A stretch of 64,000 nucleotides of DNA from Vibrio sinensis (GCF_003605645.1 NZ_QVMU01000024.1:1-64000); one strand, 5' to 3'; shown: positions 51,185 to 59,174, counted from the stretch's first letter. The notes: generated by a model not told the origin, from the letters alone. Program-made: numbers and translations.

Positions 51185-52188
51185 ATAAAATATTGAATTC
51201 AATTTTATTAGTGGCCCTATTTGCCTTGGCGGGGACTGCTAAAGCTGATCCAGGATGCCAGAATGCAGAAGTCATTGGCCCTAAACTTTTTACTGATATC
51301 TGTTGGTCATGCATATTTCCGATTCGAGTGGCAGGGGCAACAATGAGCGGAGGTGGTGGTTCTTATCCGTCTGATGCAGTTGGGAGCCCTTTGTGTGCTT
51401 GCCAAGATAACAATGGGATACCACGACCAGGTGTAACTACGTCAATGTGGGAACCTGCTCGTTTGGTTGAATTTCAACGAGTTCCAGGGTGCTCTTCTGT
51501 GCTTAATGGAACTAGATTCCCCTTTGACAGAACGTTCCAAGGTCATCATGGAGAAGGAACGATGGACGGTGGTGATGGCTCATTTATGCATTATCACTTT
51601 TACGCCTTTCCTCTTATGACAATGTTGGAACTGTTCGTGAAGAAGACCTGCAATGCTGATGGTTACTCTGATTTAGATATTATGTACCTGTCCGAGTTAG
51701 ACCCTACTTGGAACTCTGATGAACTTGCATTTTTTACTAATCCCGAAGCTGCTGCTGTCGCTAATCCTATAGCAGCGGCAGCATGTACAGCTGACGCTGC
51801 GGCTGCGAGTATTGGTAAGCCTCTCAAGCAGTTGTTTTGGTGTGCAGGTAGTTGGGGGTCAATTTACCCTTTAAGTGGAAACCAAAATGGTGGAAAAGGG
51901 GTGATCAAAGACAGTAGTCTACTTGCAACCCGTGTTCTAACAGCTTTGCATCGTCGAGGTTTGTCATGGAAGACGATGGGTTCTGATGCAATGTGTAATG
52001 GTGTCATAAGCCCAACATTACCCAAAACACAATACAAATTTACCTTATTGCATCCAGTCGCAGAAACAAATTCTTCACATGTTATCGGAGAGTCAACGTT
52101 AACGTGGGGGATAGGGAAAACAATTCCAGCAATAGGTCAAGATCCTATTTACACGATATGGCGCTGGAATGATTGTTGTAATAACTAA
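51181..52188 (+). CDS. traU: Conjugal transfer protein TraU
   Basis: A 335-residue secreted protein needed for DNA transfer and pilus function. Translation starts at GTG overlapping the EAL stop (GTGA). A signal peptide (NSILLVALFALAGTAKA) precedes a cysteine-rich mature protein with the family segment DICWSCIFPIRVAGATMSGG, and CSSVLNGTRFPFDRTFQ further on. It ends the dsbC operon at a strong terminator. Confidence 0.93.
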   Translation: MNKILNSILLVALFALAGTAKADPGCQNAEVIGPKLFTDICWSCIFPIRVAGATMSGGGGSYPSDAVGSPLCACQDNNGIPRPGVTTSMWEPARLVEFQRVPGCSSVLNGTRFPFDRTFQGHHGEGTMDGGDGSFMHYHFYAFPLMTMLELFVKKTCNADGYSDLDIMYLSELDPTWNSDELAFFTNPEAAAVANPIAAAACTADAAAASIGKPLKQLFWCAGSWGSIYPLSGNQNGGKGVIKDSSLLATRVLTALHRRGLSWKTMGSDAMCNGVISPTLPKTQYKFTLLHPVAETNSSHVIGESTLTWGIGKTIPAIGQDPIYTIWRWNDCCNN

Positions 52189-52215
52189 AGCTCAACAAAG
52201 AAATCACTAATAACT

Positions 52216-52237
52216 AGCCCCGTTTTGGGGCTTTTTC
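52216..52237 (+). terminator. Intrinsic terminator after traU
   Basis: AGCCCC and GGGGCT with a 5-nt loop, then TTTTC. Confidence 0.88.
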
Positions 52238-52281
52238 TTTATATGGAGGACATGAGCAGCGTAGGTAAACGACCCCAGTGT

Positions 52282-52296
52282 TGTCCAAAATGGACA
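52282..52296. promoter_or_regulatory. Transfer activator box upstream of traN
   Basis: TGTCCAAAATGGACA, the only fully symmetric copy (7-bp arms around the central A). TATCAT (52330-52335), a good -10, lies 33 nt from the box end and no -35 is seen. Confidence 0.7.
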
Positions 52297-52383
52297 GTTC
52301 CACAGTCTAAAGAAACTCGGTCGGGCGACTATCATGGCGATATATGTTGAGGGGTAATAAGAACGGGTTACAGGAATAAAGTA

Positions 52384-55164
52384 ATGAGAAATTATACAAG
52401 GTTGATGAGGGCTGTCGCTTCTCTGCTAATAGTGACAACCCCTTTCTTGCCGATACATGCCTATGCTAACGGCAATAGCGCTAGTGAGGCAGGACGAGAA
52501 GCGCAAGTTTTAGCAAATGATTTAGTGTCTTCGTTCAAGTCCGCTCCAGGAGGAGTTAACAACGGAAATATTAGTTTTCCAACACTTGAAAATGGTCAAT
52601 TTCAAAATGGTGGTGGAACTATAAATGTAAATGATTTATTTCCGGGTACAAGCAGCTCCAATAGTGACCCTTCAAGTTATTACTTCCCAGATGGAAACCC
52701 GAACTTAGGTGAACTAGAAGGTGTCTATAATGACAACAATGGTATGGATTCTATTGGTGGTAATGCAAAAAGCTCTCTATGGAGTGATGCTAATAGTGGG
52801 AGCCCCACCATATCAGGAGCAGCCTACAAAGTTCTCTTGGATGCAACAAACCAATCAAAGCCTGATTTCAGCAATGACCCCTTGATGAACCTTAGTAAGA
52901 AAACCTATGAAGACATTGATGTGATATCAGAAGGTTTTGGTGATTGTTCTGCTGAAACAATCATTAACAACAATACAATTGCAACGCATATACCAGATTA
53001 TAGAACTTGTGAAAGGGTAACGGATAAAAGTGCCGATTGTGAAGTGTTGCATGAGTATGACGCTGAAATCATAAAATACCATGATGGCCCATTTAACATT
53101 AAGCCGTGTGGGGATGATTGTATTGAACTTTGGATCGGTAAAGTTGGCGATAACTACTGGTCAGGCTGGTGTACAATCTATGAGCAGGCAACACAGGTTA
53201 GAGTTGATAATCCTGATGCAATCATTTCAGCGACACTAGAATATGCTAAGTGGGATGACTATATGCAAGTATTAGTAGGTCCTCCTGGCAGTGAAAACAA
53301 AGTATGGCAAGGTCCGAATAGTAACTTCCCCCCAGAAACTCCCGGTGCATGTGAGCTAAGTACAAGTTGGCAAACTAACCCCAACACTGATGTGACGTCT
53401 CACTTTAAAAACACAAAACCAGGCGATGTGGTTAGTTTTAAAATCAGAGTTTCTGTTGCTGGTAATGGTGAAGGTTTTGGTCGGATAAAAATTAAGTACG
53501 ATCGTTCAAAAGCAGTATTCAAAGACACATGGACCCCGCAGAGTTGTCTCGATGCAGCTGTAGGTATCCGAGATGGTTTTGCTTCTGGTCAATTCTCTTG
53601 TATTGAGCAACCATCTGATGTAAATGCGTCTGGTTGTGTAGTAAAAAATGGATTTAAAGTTTGCGAGGACATGTTGAGTGAGCCTCCTTTGCCTGGGATA
53701 CCTAAGTTATGCACAAAAGTCAGAGTAAAAGCTGACTATGACTTCTACAAGGGGCAAATGGAGTGTTGGACTGACCCACAAGGAGAAATACAGTGCCCAA
53801 ATAATCAAGGTGGCAACCTTGATTCATGTAAGGTTCTGGAAGATAACCCGCAGTGCGGTTTTGTTAGTTCTAAGTGTGTGGAAGGTGCTCAGGGAAGTTC
53901 AGGAACATGTTATGTGCAAGAAGATACCTTTGATTGCGGGACGGATGTTGATGTACCTACTTTAGACAAAGAAACAAACTTTACATGTGGTGGGCCAATA
54001 AAATGCATGGGTGACGAGTGCTTAGACGTTAATAAGACACAAAGTACCGACTTTGCCAGAGCTGCCGCACTGCTGAATGCTGCTCAGTTTATGACACAAG
54101 ATATGGCGTGTACTGGTACTGATGGTAACGATAACCCAACAGGTACAGAAAACGTTATTTGTAAGGCTTTTGGTGGCGATCCAGGTGAATGTAAAAAAGC
54201 TGTTGGGGGGGCTCAGGATTGTTGTGAGAAACCAAGCGGCCTATCTATGGGAGACTATCTGACTCTTATGATGTCAGTTCCTAAACTGGATGGTGCCATT
54301 ATGTCACTGGATAACGGCAGTGCAATTAAAGGTGCTTATCAAGCCATCCGTGATCCAGCCATTAGTGGTTGGACCGAAATCACCAAGCCGTTCACTTCAT
54401 ATATTGAGAACATTACAGGTGCGATTGACAACTTTACTAAACCAATCACTGACTTGGCAAAAGAGGCAATTCAGGCTCTCAAAGATGAAATCACCAAAAT
54501 AACCAGTAAAGCTCTAGGGAATGCATCTGCATCAGGAAGCGCTGGTGTACCAGCTGGCGCATCGGAAGGTATGATGGAGCAAATGGTAGGACAACAGGCA
54601 GCGAGTGTACTAAGTGGTATTATGGCCGCGTATACCGCTTATGTTGTGGCTATGATGATCATTCAAATAGTTTGGAAGTGTGAAGAAGAAGAGTTTGAAT
54701 TGAATGCAAAAAGAGCATTGAATAGCTGCACTAAGGTTGGTTCATATTGCAAATCAAAAGTGCTGGGAGCATGTATCGAAAAACGCGAAGCATACTGCTG
54801 TTTTAGCTCTCCACTATCACGAATTATTCAGGAGCAAGTAAGACCTCAGTTAGGAATGAACTTCGGCCCTGCAAAAGCTCCTCAGTGCGATGGTATTCCA
54901 CTGGATCGTTTATCTGAGATTGACTGGACACAGGTAAATCTGGATGAATGGTTAGCTTTGCTGAGAGTTAATGGTCACTTTGACGATCCTGCTGGTATGA
55001 CTTTAGACCGCCTTACTGGATCTGGTAGTGCGTTTAATGTTGATGGAACTCGACTTAATGCTCAAGAGCGAGCTGAGGAGAGATTGAAGGGGTCTGATCT
55101 CGATAAAACAAGAAAAGATGCGGGAGACTCCATCCTTCCAGATACAGGTGCTCCAGGTTATTAA
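52384..55164 (+). CDS. traN: Mating-pair stabilisation protein TraN
   Basis: A 926-residue outer-membrane protein that stabilises donor-recipient contact, usually by docking on a recipient porin. It has a signal peptide (ending near HAYANG), a Gly/Asn/Ser-rich first part, a cysteine-rich body (many CxxC-like spacings from residue 195 to 640) and a C-terminal hydrophobic region near residue 745 with further Cys. Its central region (about residues 230-390) contains a domain with WIGKVGDNYWSGWC and VRVDNPDAIISATLEYAKWDD, a likely receptor-binding insert. It has its own box and terminator. Confidence 0.92.
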   Translation: MRNYTRLMRAVASLLIVTTPFLPIHAYANGNSASEAGREAQVLANDLVSSFKSAPGGVNNGNISFPTLENGQFQNGGGTINVNDLFPGTSSSNSDPSSYYFPDGNPNLGELEGVYNDNNGMDSIGGNAKSSLWSDANSGSPTISGAAYKVLLDATNQSKPDFSNDPLMNLSKKTYEDIDVISEGFGDCSAETIINNNTIATHIPDYRTCERVTDKSADCEVLHEYDAEIIKYHDGPFNIKPCGDDCIELWIGKVGDNYWSGWCTIYEQATQVRVDNPDAIISATLEYAKWDDYMQVLVGPPGSENKVWQGPNSNFPPETPGACELSTSWQTNPNTDVTSHFKNTKPGDVVSFKIRVSVAGNGEGFGRIKIKYDRSKAVFKDTWTPQSCLDAAVGIRDGFASGQFSCIEQPSDVNASGCVVKNGFKVCEDMLSEPPLPGIPKLCTKVRVKADYDFYKGQMECWTDPQGEIQCPNNQGGNLDSCKVLEDNPQCGFVSSKCVEGAQGSSGTCYVQEDTFDCGTDVDVPTLDKETNFTCGGPIKCMGDECLDVNKTQSTDFARAAALLNAAQFMTQDMACTGTDGNDNPTGTENVICKAFGGDPGECKKAVGGAQDCCEKPSGLSMGDYLTLMMSVPKLDGAIMSLDNGSAIKGAYQAIRDPAISGWTEITKPFTSYIENITGAIDNFTKPITDLAKEAIQALKDEITKITSKALGNASASGSAGVPAGASEGMMEQMVGQQAASVLSGIMAAYTAYVVAMMIIQIVWKCEEEEFELNAKRALNSCTKVGSYCKSKVLGACIEKREAYCCFSSPLSRIIQEQVRPQLGMNFGPAKAPQCDGIPLDRLSEIDWTQVNLDEWLALLRVNGHFDDPAGMTLDRLTGSGSAFNVDGTRLNAQERAEERLKGSDLDKTRKDAGDSILPDTGAPGY

Positions 55165-55189
55165 AAAGACCAGTTGTATACACATTAAA

Positions 55190-55217
55190 GGCGCTCCCAT
55201 TTTGAGCGCCTTTTTTC
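55190..55217 (+). terminator. Intrinsic terminator after traN
   Basis: GGCGCTC and GAGCGCC with a 7-nt loop, then TTTTTTC. Confidence 0.9.
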
Positions 55218-55249
55218 TTGTTTGAAATATTCGCTGAACCTGTTAGATT

Positions 55250-55391
55250 AAATCCATGAGGTTTGAGCGTTTCCCTCGGCATCCACCAGTGCCAAAACGT
55301 GATACCGCAAACCAGTTAACCTGAAACTAATGGCTGTGTTTGCGCGAGGTGGACGTAGCAAAAATTTTAAGCCAAGTGAAGGGATTAACTT
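55250..55391 (+). promoter_or_regulatory. Structured leader before the 442-residue gene
   Basis: The 174 nt between the traN terminator and ATG 55392 hold several inverted repeats: GGTTTGAGCG (55260-55269) can pair with CGCAAACC (55306-55313) with an AG bulge, and CATCCACC can partly pair with GGTGGACG near the gene. This could be a regulatory leader, a small RNA or part of an origin of transfer. No choice can be made from sequence alone. Confidence 0.35.
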
Positions 55392-56720
55392 ATGGATACT
55401 CCATACCCAATTTATCCGTCTCAAACGGATGCATTCAAAAATATCGCCAAGTCATTTGCATCTCTTATAGCAAAAGAGTCCAAAACCAAAGTTCTGAGCG
55501 CATTCAAACGTAATGACTGGCTGGCTCAGTCTTTAGGCTATAAAGGACACGCAGATTTACTTCAATCGACTCAGTTTCGAAAGCAGGCCGACCAAGGCGA
55601 ACCTTTAAGGTGCTTTCTTCACGAGAGCATTCGAACTGCGATCAGTCAAACATTCTCGTCAAAGATGCCAGATATACCTCCTCAAATTATTGAAAGGGCA
55701 AGTTTAGAAATGAAAGACGCCGAAGTGGTTTTGTCTAATACTCACCCAGAAGCAAAATTGCCTATGATGCTTGATGAAGGGAGTAAGTATTTTTCTGGGT
55801 CATTCGAGAAAATACGAGATGAAATAAACGCTGCGGCAACGCGAAAAAATTATGTGCCTGTTCTAAAGCTCGATTTTTCAGAATCACCATTCAATGTATA
55901 CGCAGTACTTATGGAACATTCTGCCCTAAAAGCATTTAAGGTAGATCCTAATCGCCGCGATGTAGAATTGATTTATCTCAAGCCCAAAGGTGATACATCT
56001 AGTAGTAATTGGAAAATTAGAGCTTCACTAGATGTTTGGGGAGCGGAAACGATCCCTGCTGACGTGCTAAATGACTGGTGTGTTTTCCGTGACTGGTTAT
56101 TGCAATTCAATCTCGTTGGCCGTACTCATATCTCTGAGAGATTGAAAGATCATAGATTTATTACTTTCCACACGCAGAGTCATCCTGAATACACACTTGA
56201 AAAGTTGTACGGAGATCTGAACAGTGAAGAAGATAAAAATCTGTTGTACGCATTGTTAAACCCTAACAAACGATTGATGAATGATGAATCGTCACGAATT
56301 GATAGTCGTGGTAATGGCTTCAACAGTACATTGAAATACTCATCGGAAATTTTAAAGATGATTTCGGGAGAAAAGGGTAGCAATAACCAGCGAGGCTGGA
56401 CAATTGATGGTGTGTTTGAAAATGAAGCGATAGAACACTATGAGCCCATTCAATCAGGTTATGCTTTCCGATTAAAAGGTATGTCCACGGTAGTTACAGT
56501 GACATTGACGCCGAACGCAGAGACTGGCTGGGTCGATTACAAGCTGAGTCACTACATTAAAACTCCAGAACAAATGAGCAAATATGTTCCAAGTAGACAA
56601 TCGGGTGACTATCTTGAGTATGCCTTGCAACGTGGAGTAACAACGATTACCGATTTTTATAAAATCGCAGTACGCAATGGTCACATTCCAGATGACTCGT
56701 GGCTAATAGCGAATAGTTAA
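55392..56720 (+). CDS. Hypothetical protein, 442 residues
   Basis: A soluble protein of unknown family. The N-terminal 60 residues (KTKVLSAFKRNDWLAQSLGYKGHADLLQ) resemble a small helical module (LAxxLGYxxHxxLL) found at the start of several plasmid-borne proteins. The rest is mixed alpha/beta with no recognised active site. The gene stands alone between the traN terminator and palindrome copy 3, so it forms its own unit. It is intact and full length by all signs; function unknown. Confidence 0.65.
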   Translation: MDTPYPIYPSQTDAFKNIAKSFASLIAKESKTKVLSAFKRNDWLAQSLGYKGHADLLQSTQFRKQADQGEPLRCFLHESIRTAISQTFSSKMPDIPPQIIERASLEMKDAEVVLSNTHPEAKLPMMLDEGSKYFSGSFEKIRDEINAAATRKNYVPVLKLDFSESPFNVYAVLMEHSALKAFKVDPNRRDVELIYLKPKGDTSSSNWKIRASLDVWGAETIPADVLNDWCVFRDWLLQFNLVGRTHISERLKDHRFITFHTQSHPEYTLEKLYGDLNSEEDKNLLYALLNPNKRLMNDESSRIDSRGNGFNSTLKYSSEILKMISGEKGSNNQRGWTIDGVFENEAIEHYEPIQSGYAFRLKGMSTVVTVTLTPNAETGWVDYKLSHYIKTPEQMSKYVPSRQSGDYLEYALQRGVTTITDFYKIAVRNGHIPDDSWLIANS

Positions 56721-56740
56721 AGTTAATGATGACATTTTTG

Positions 56741-56758
56741 ACTTTCACATGTGAAAGT
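56741..56758. promoter_or_regulatory. Palindrome copy 3 (parS/operator candidate)
   Basis: ACTTTCACATGTGAAAGT, perfect 18 bp, identical to copy 2. It sits between converging genes where no promoter is expected, favouring a centromere-like role. Confidence 0.65.
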
Positions 56759-56767
56759 GAGAAACAC

Positions 56768-56797
56768 AAAAAAGCCCTTCTGTTGTAGAAGGGCTCT
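56768..56797 (-). terminator. Intrinsic terminator of the AcaB-like gene
   Basis: On the minus strand AGCCCTTCT and AGAAGGGCT form a 9-bp stem with a 5-nt loop, followed by a T-run. Confidence 0.88.
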
Positions 56798-56820
56798 CAA
56801 TAGATAACCGACATAAAGCG

Positions 56821-57495
56821 TTAAGCTGCCTTTTCATCTTCCCCAGATTCAGCATTGTCGGCTTCGGATGCAATTTCTTCATCAGTAGTTTCTTGAGTTG
56901 GAGCAGCTGCTTCAACTTCATCTTTCTTGCCTTTGGAGTGCGCTGAGATGCGAGCTCTCTTCTCAATACCAATAATTCGGCCAGCAAGTTTGATTAAGCG
57001 TTGTTGCCATTGATAAGTGGCGTCTTTGCGCTGTTTGCTTGTGAGGATACTATTTAGCCATAGAGTATCGACTAACAACATCAAGTTATCTAACTTGCGC
57101 ACTAGGTGAGCAAATTGAGCTACTTGTGGTGAGTTGATCTCGATATCGTACTGGTTTGGGCTTGTATATTCTGGAGCGCCTTCAATTCCGTTGTCTTCCA
57201 TCAGCTTTTGTAGCTGATTAGTGGCGGTATCAAGATCAACGGATACTTTCTCGATGTGCTCCTGGATGATGCTTTCTACTTGGTCAATTTCATCTTGTTC
57301 ACCAATGATTCGCAAAATAACATCAATCGAAAACAGTGAATCGGAAACGCGCTGAAAGCTGCGTTCGACTACACGTTGAGCTTGCAGACTGTTCACTTTC
57401 AGCACTCGTTTGAATACAGGGCGAGAAAGGTCCGCATTGTTGCGCTCTTTTTTGGTTGGTTGTTGTTCCAAAGAGGTTTCTGCTAAGTCTGTCAT
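56821..57495 (-). CDS. DUF1845/AcaB-like protein
   Basis: A 224-residue protein resembling the ICE-associated DUF1845 (PFL_4669, AcaB) family: YDIEINSPQVAQFAHLVRKL followed by DTLWLNSILTSKQR and WQQRLIKLAGRI matches its conserved core. In IncC plasmids AcaB is a transcriptional activator feeding the master activator circuit, so this may regulate transfer here. The start is ATG 57495 with AAGGAG before it. N- and C-terminal tails are charged and low-complexity. It is the only minus-strand gene in the right half and diverges from the leader-RNA region across an activator box. Confidence 0.6.
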   Translation of the reverse strand: MTDLAETSLEQQPTKKERNNADLSRPVFKRVLKVNSLQAQRVVERSFQRVSDSLFSIDVILRIIGEQDEIDQVESIIQEHIEKVSVDLDTATNQLQKLMEDNGIEGAPEYTSPNQYDIEINSPQVAQFAHLVRKLDNLMLLVDTLWLNSILTSKQRKDATYQWQQRLIKLAGRIIGIEKRARISAHSKGKKDEVEAAAPTQETTDEEIASEADNAESGEDEKAA

Positions 57496-57579
57496 TTCTT
57501 TCTCCTTCAATTGAATACAGATACAGATAAACGCAGATACAGGATAAAAGGTCTATTGACGAATCCTTAGCTACAAATG

Positions 57580-57594
57580 TGCCCAGAACGGGCA
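57580..57594. promoter_or_regulatory. Transfer activator box upstream of the recombination region
   Basis: TGCCCAGAACGGGCA. TATAGT (57629-57634) follows after 34 nt, with no -35 at the normal distance, and could start the long leader-rich transcript. It also lies 85 nt from the divergent AcaB-like gene. Confidence 0.65.
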
Positions 57595-57666
57595 GATAGA
57601 ACGATTTATTACATTTTACGAGAAGTGCTATAGTAAAGACTCTTTAGTCGCTCTGCGGCTTTATGT

Positions 57667-57718
57667 GAGATAGCTGGTCTCCACAAACAATCAGCATTAA
57701 TCATATGCCGTATGGCAT
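57667..57718 (+). ncRNA. Conserved hairpin with possible pseudoknot, copy 1
   Basis: GAGA-TAGCTGG-TCTC forms a small hairpin with a 7-nt loop. CAGC (57692-57695) downstream can pair with GCTG of the loop, and an ATGCC-GTAT-GGCAT hairpin follows. The same layout recurs at 59730 with a changed but still paired stem. Confidence 0.5.
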
Positions 57719-57724
57719 TTCAAA

Positions 57725-57791
57725 ACCCAATCGGGGGAACAATACCCCGACCAAGGGTGTTGCTCCCCTTAGTTTTATAAGGAGTAACACC
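57725..57791 (+). promoter_or_regulatory. Structured leader A (SD-sequestering), before the 107-residue membrane gene
   Basis: Outer helix ACCC (57725-57728) with GGGT (57755-57758); inner stem TCGGGG (57731-57736) with CCCCGA (57745-57750). GGTGTTGCTCC (57756-57766) can pair with GGAGTAACACC (57781-57791), burying the ribosome binding site right up to the ATG. The GGGT is shared by both helices, so they exclude each other. Confidence 0.65.
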
Positions 57792-58115
57792 ATGCACATC
57801 ATCACTTTCGTTTTTGTTATCGTAGCTAGTCTTGGCGCATTGTACGTAGGAGCAATGGTATTTGCGAAAGCATTTACTTTTCTTGCGTTGCAGTTCCAGA
57901 ACTTAGGTTTGTTCTTTTGGAACAAAGCGAGTAACAAAGCGCGGTCTGTACAGGCCGTTATCAAAGAAAAAGCTGAACAAAAAGCGAAAGCTGTTCAGAC
58001 TGCTGTTGTTCCTGAGCCTGCTCAAGAACAACCGACTCCGGCTAAACCTGTCGATGAATATGCTTATCTAGAAATTCCAACGTATATCCGTAAAGGAAAA
58101 ACGCTGGTTTGGTAA
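57792..58115 (+). CDS. Membrane-anchored protein, 107 residues
   Basis: One N-terminal hydrophobic region (about residues 2-35) is followed by an alanine/lysine-rich helix (KARSVQAVIKEKAEQKAKAVQ), a proline-rich spacer and a short aromatic C-terminus. ATG 57792 follows GGAG by 7 nt; the reading frame upstream overlaps the structured leader and is not coding. First gene of the region controlled by the series of RNA leaders. Function unknown; it could anchor a complex to the inner membrane. Confidence 0.6.
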   Translation: MHIITFVFVIVASLGALYVGAMVFAKAFTFLALQFQNLGLFFWNKASNKARSVQAVIKEKAEQKAKAVQTAVVPEPAQEQPTPAKPVDEYAYLEIPTYIRKGKTLVW

Positions 58116-58204
58116 GTAGATCTTTAAGGGTATAGCTCAACCAAAAGACTTGACTGATGAGATGTACAACACGTACATCTCATCTTTCATCTCTAAAAAT
58201 AAAA

Positions 58205-58280
58205 ACCCTGACGGGGGCAACTACCCCGTAGGGGTGAGTTTGTCTCTGTCGTTTAAAAACGTTCAAAAAGGAGACAAATC
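58205..58280 (+). promoter_or_regulatory. Structured leader B, before the 73-residue membrane gene
   Basis: Outer ACCC (58205-58208) with GGGT (58232-58235); inner ACGGGG (58211-58216) with CCCCGT (58224-58229). TTTGTCTC (58239-58246) pairs with GAGACAAA (58271-58278), covering the ribosome binding site. Confidence 0.65.
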
Positions 58281-58502
58281 ATGAACAAAATTACATTTAC
58301 TTTCTGGAAAGCCATCTTGAATGTAGTGCTGGGCTTAGGTACTGGTGCTGTTATTACTGGTGGTATTGGTCTTATGACTGGTGGTGTACATCCCGCAGCT
58401 GTGCTCGGAGCTAATGTCGCTGCTGTTGTTATGGGATTAGTTTTCATGGCAGCTTACGTTGTTGGTTCTATCATTCTGGTAGCATTTAGTGACAGTGGAT
58501 AA
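58281..58502 (+). CDS. Small membrane protein, 73 residues
   Basis: Nearly the whole protein is hydrophobic: two transmembrane helices (about residues 10-30 and 40-68) with glycine/alanine-rich faces. AAGGAGA precedes the ATG, inside the leader's regulatory helix. No family recognised. Similar size and glycine content to small pore-forming or holin-like proteins, but this is only a resemblance. Confidence 0.6.
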   Translation: MNKITFTFWKAILNVVLGLGTGAVITGGIGLMTGGVHPAAVLGANVAAVVMGLVFMAAYVVGSIILVAFSDSG

Positions 58503-58506
58503 ATAG

Positions 58507-58528
58507 GCTCAATTTTGAGCTTAATTTT
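58507..58528 (+). terminator. Weak terminator-like hairpin
   Basis: GCTCAA and TTGAGC with a 2-nt spacer (about 4-nt loop), then TTAATTTT. The stem is short, so read-through to the next small gene is likely. Confidence 0.45.
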
Positions 58529-58563
58529 CGTTAGGATCTGAATGACACTTTGAGGACAGAACA

Positions 58564-58695
58564 ATGACAACAGGAAGCCTGTTATATTTTTCGCTCATCT
58601 TGGGGGGCCTGATAGCTATCATTGTTATTGGGTTGATAACCAAGAAGATTGTAGAAAAAAAGTTAAACAAAAAGCACGATAATCGTGATCAGTAA
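58564..58695 (+). CDS. Small single-pass membrane protein, 43 residues
   Basis: A 43-codon gene with GAGGA 7 nt before its ATG. It encodes one transmembrane helix (YFSLILGGLIAIIVIGLI) and a basic C-terminal tail (KKIVEKKLNKKHDN). It lies between leader-controlled genes but lacks such a leader itself. Length, ribosome binding site and topology make it a credible gene. Confidence 0.6.
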   Translation: MTTGSLLYFSLILGGLIAIIVIGLITKKIVEKKLNKKHDNRDQ

Positions 58696-58698
58696 TTT

Positions 58699-58764
58699 AA
58701 CCCTGGCGGGGGACCTACCCCAGAAGGGATAGGGTATCTCTGCTTAACAAGCAAGGTAACTTAT
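58699..58764 (+). promoter_or_regulatory. Structured leader C, before the 105-residue gene
   Basis: Outer ACCC (58700-58703) with GGGT (58732-58735); inner GGGG (58709-58712) with CCCC (58718-58721), helped by CTG/CAG. ATAGGGTATC (58729-58738) can pair with GGTAACTTAT (58755-58764) with one mismatch and two wobbles, covering the ribosome binding site. GGGT is again shared. Confidence 0.55.
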
Positions 58765-59082
58765 ATGAATACTGTACACTTTTGTGGATATGATTGTGAT
58801 GTGAGAAAGATCCAATATCCAAATCAACAATTAGCTCTAGAGCTGGTGGCCTCGGACACAAAGAATAATAGTCAGCAAGGTATTATTCCTGGAGAGCCAG
58901 TTTGTGTTGCAACGGTTTGTTTGCCTGATTTCAAGTTCAAGCCACACCAGTCAGCGATCAGAGATTACTCTGAGTTGGCTGGTATTCTGGATGTACTTGA
59001 AGAAGCAAAAATTGTTAAACGCACAGGTCAGCAATTACCCACGGGGTATGTATCTGTTCCTGTTGTGAATGTGTTGATTTAG
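58765..59082 (+). CDS. Hypothetical protein, 105 residues
   Basis: A soluble protein with mixed alpha/beta pattern, three of its four cysteines in the N-terminal 55 residues and no known motif (begins MNTVHFCGYDCDVRKIQYPN). It is preceded by leader C and followed by an attenuator-like element, so its expression and that of the genes after it seem separately controlled. Not recognised. Confidence 0.6.
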   Translation: MNTVHFCGYDCDVRKIQYPNQQLALELVASDTKNNSQQGIIPGEPVCVATVCLPDFKFKPHQSAIRDYSELAGILDVLEEAKIVKRTGQQLPTGYVSVPVVNVLI

Positions 59083-59097
59083 CTTTATAGCCAAGAT

Positions 59098-59168
59098 AAA
59101 CAAGCTCCAATGGGGCTTGTTTTCAAAGCATGTAGTGGTACGTGTTTTGAAAACAAGCGTCATAGGAG
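59098..59168 (+). promoter_or_regulatory. Attenuator-like leader, copy 1
   Basis: Hairpin 1: ACAAGCTCC (59100-59108) with GGGGCTTGT (59112-59120) then TTT, like an intrinsic terminator. Hairpin 2: GCTTGTTTTCAAA (59115-59127) with TTTGAAAACAAGC (59146-59158), a perfect 13-bp stem. They share GCTTGT, so only one can form. GCTCC can also pair with the ribosome binding site GGAGT (59165-59169). Confidence 0.65.
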
Positions 59169-59174
59169 TCATGT

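Noticed and set aside
52070-52090. Possible fourth copy of the ACATGT palindrome
   Set aside because: TTCACATGTTATC matches only one arm; the other half is not complementary and it lies inside traU.
55218-55391. Firm call of an origin of transfer
   Set aside because: Inverted repeats exist, but no nick-site homology could be recognised and in relatives oriT is usually next to mobI, which is not in the window.
57705-57791. N-terminal extension of the 107-residue membrane protein
   Set aside because: The in-frame stretch upstream of ATG 57792 coincides with paired leader segments and has no ribosome binding site, while the ATG has GGAG at 7 nt.
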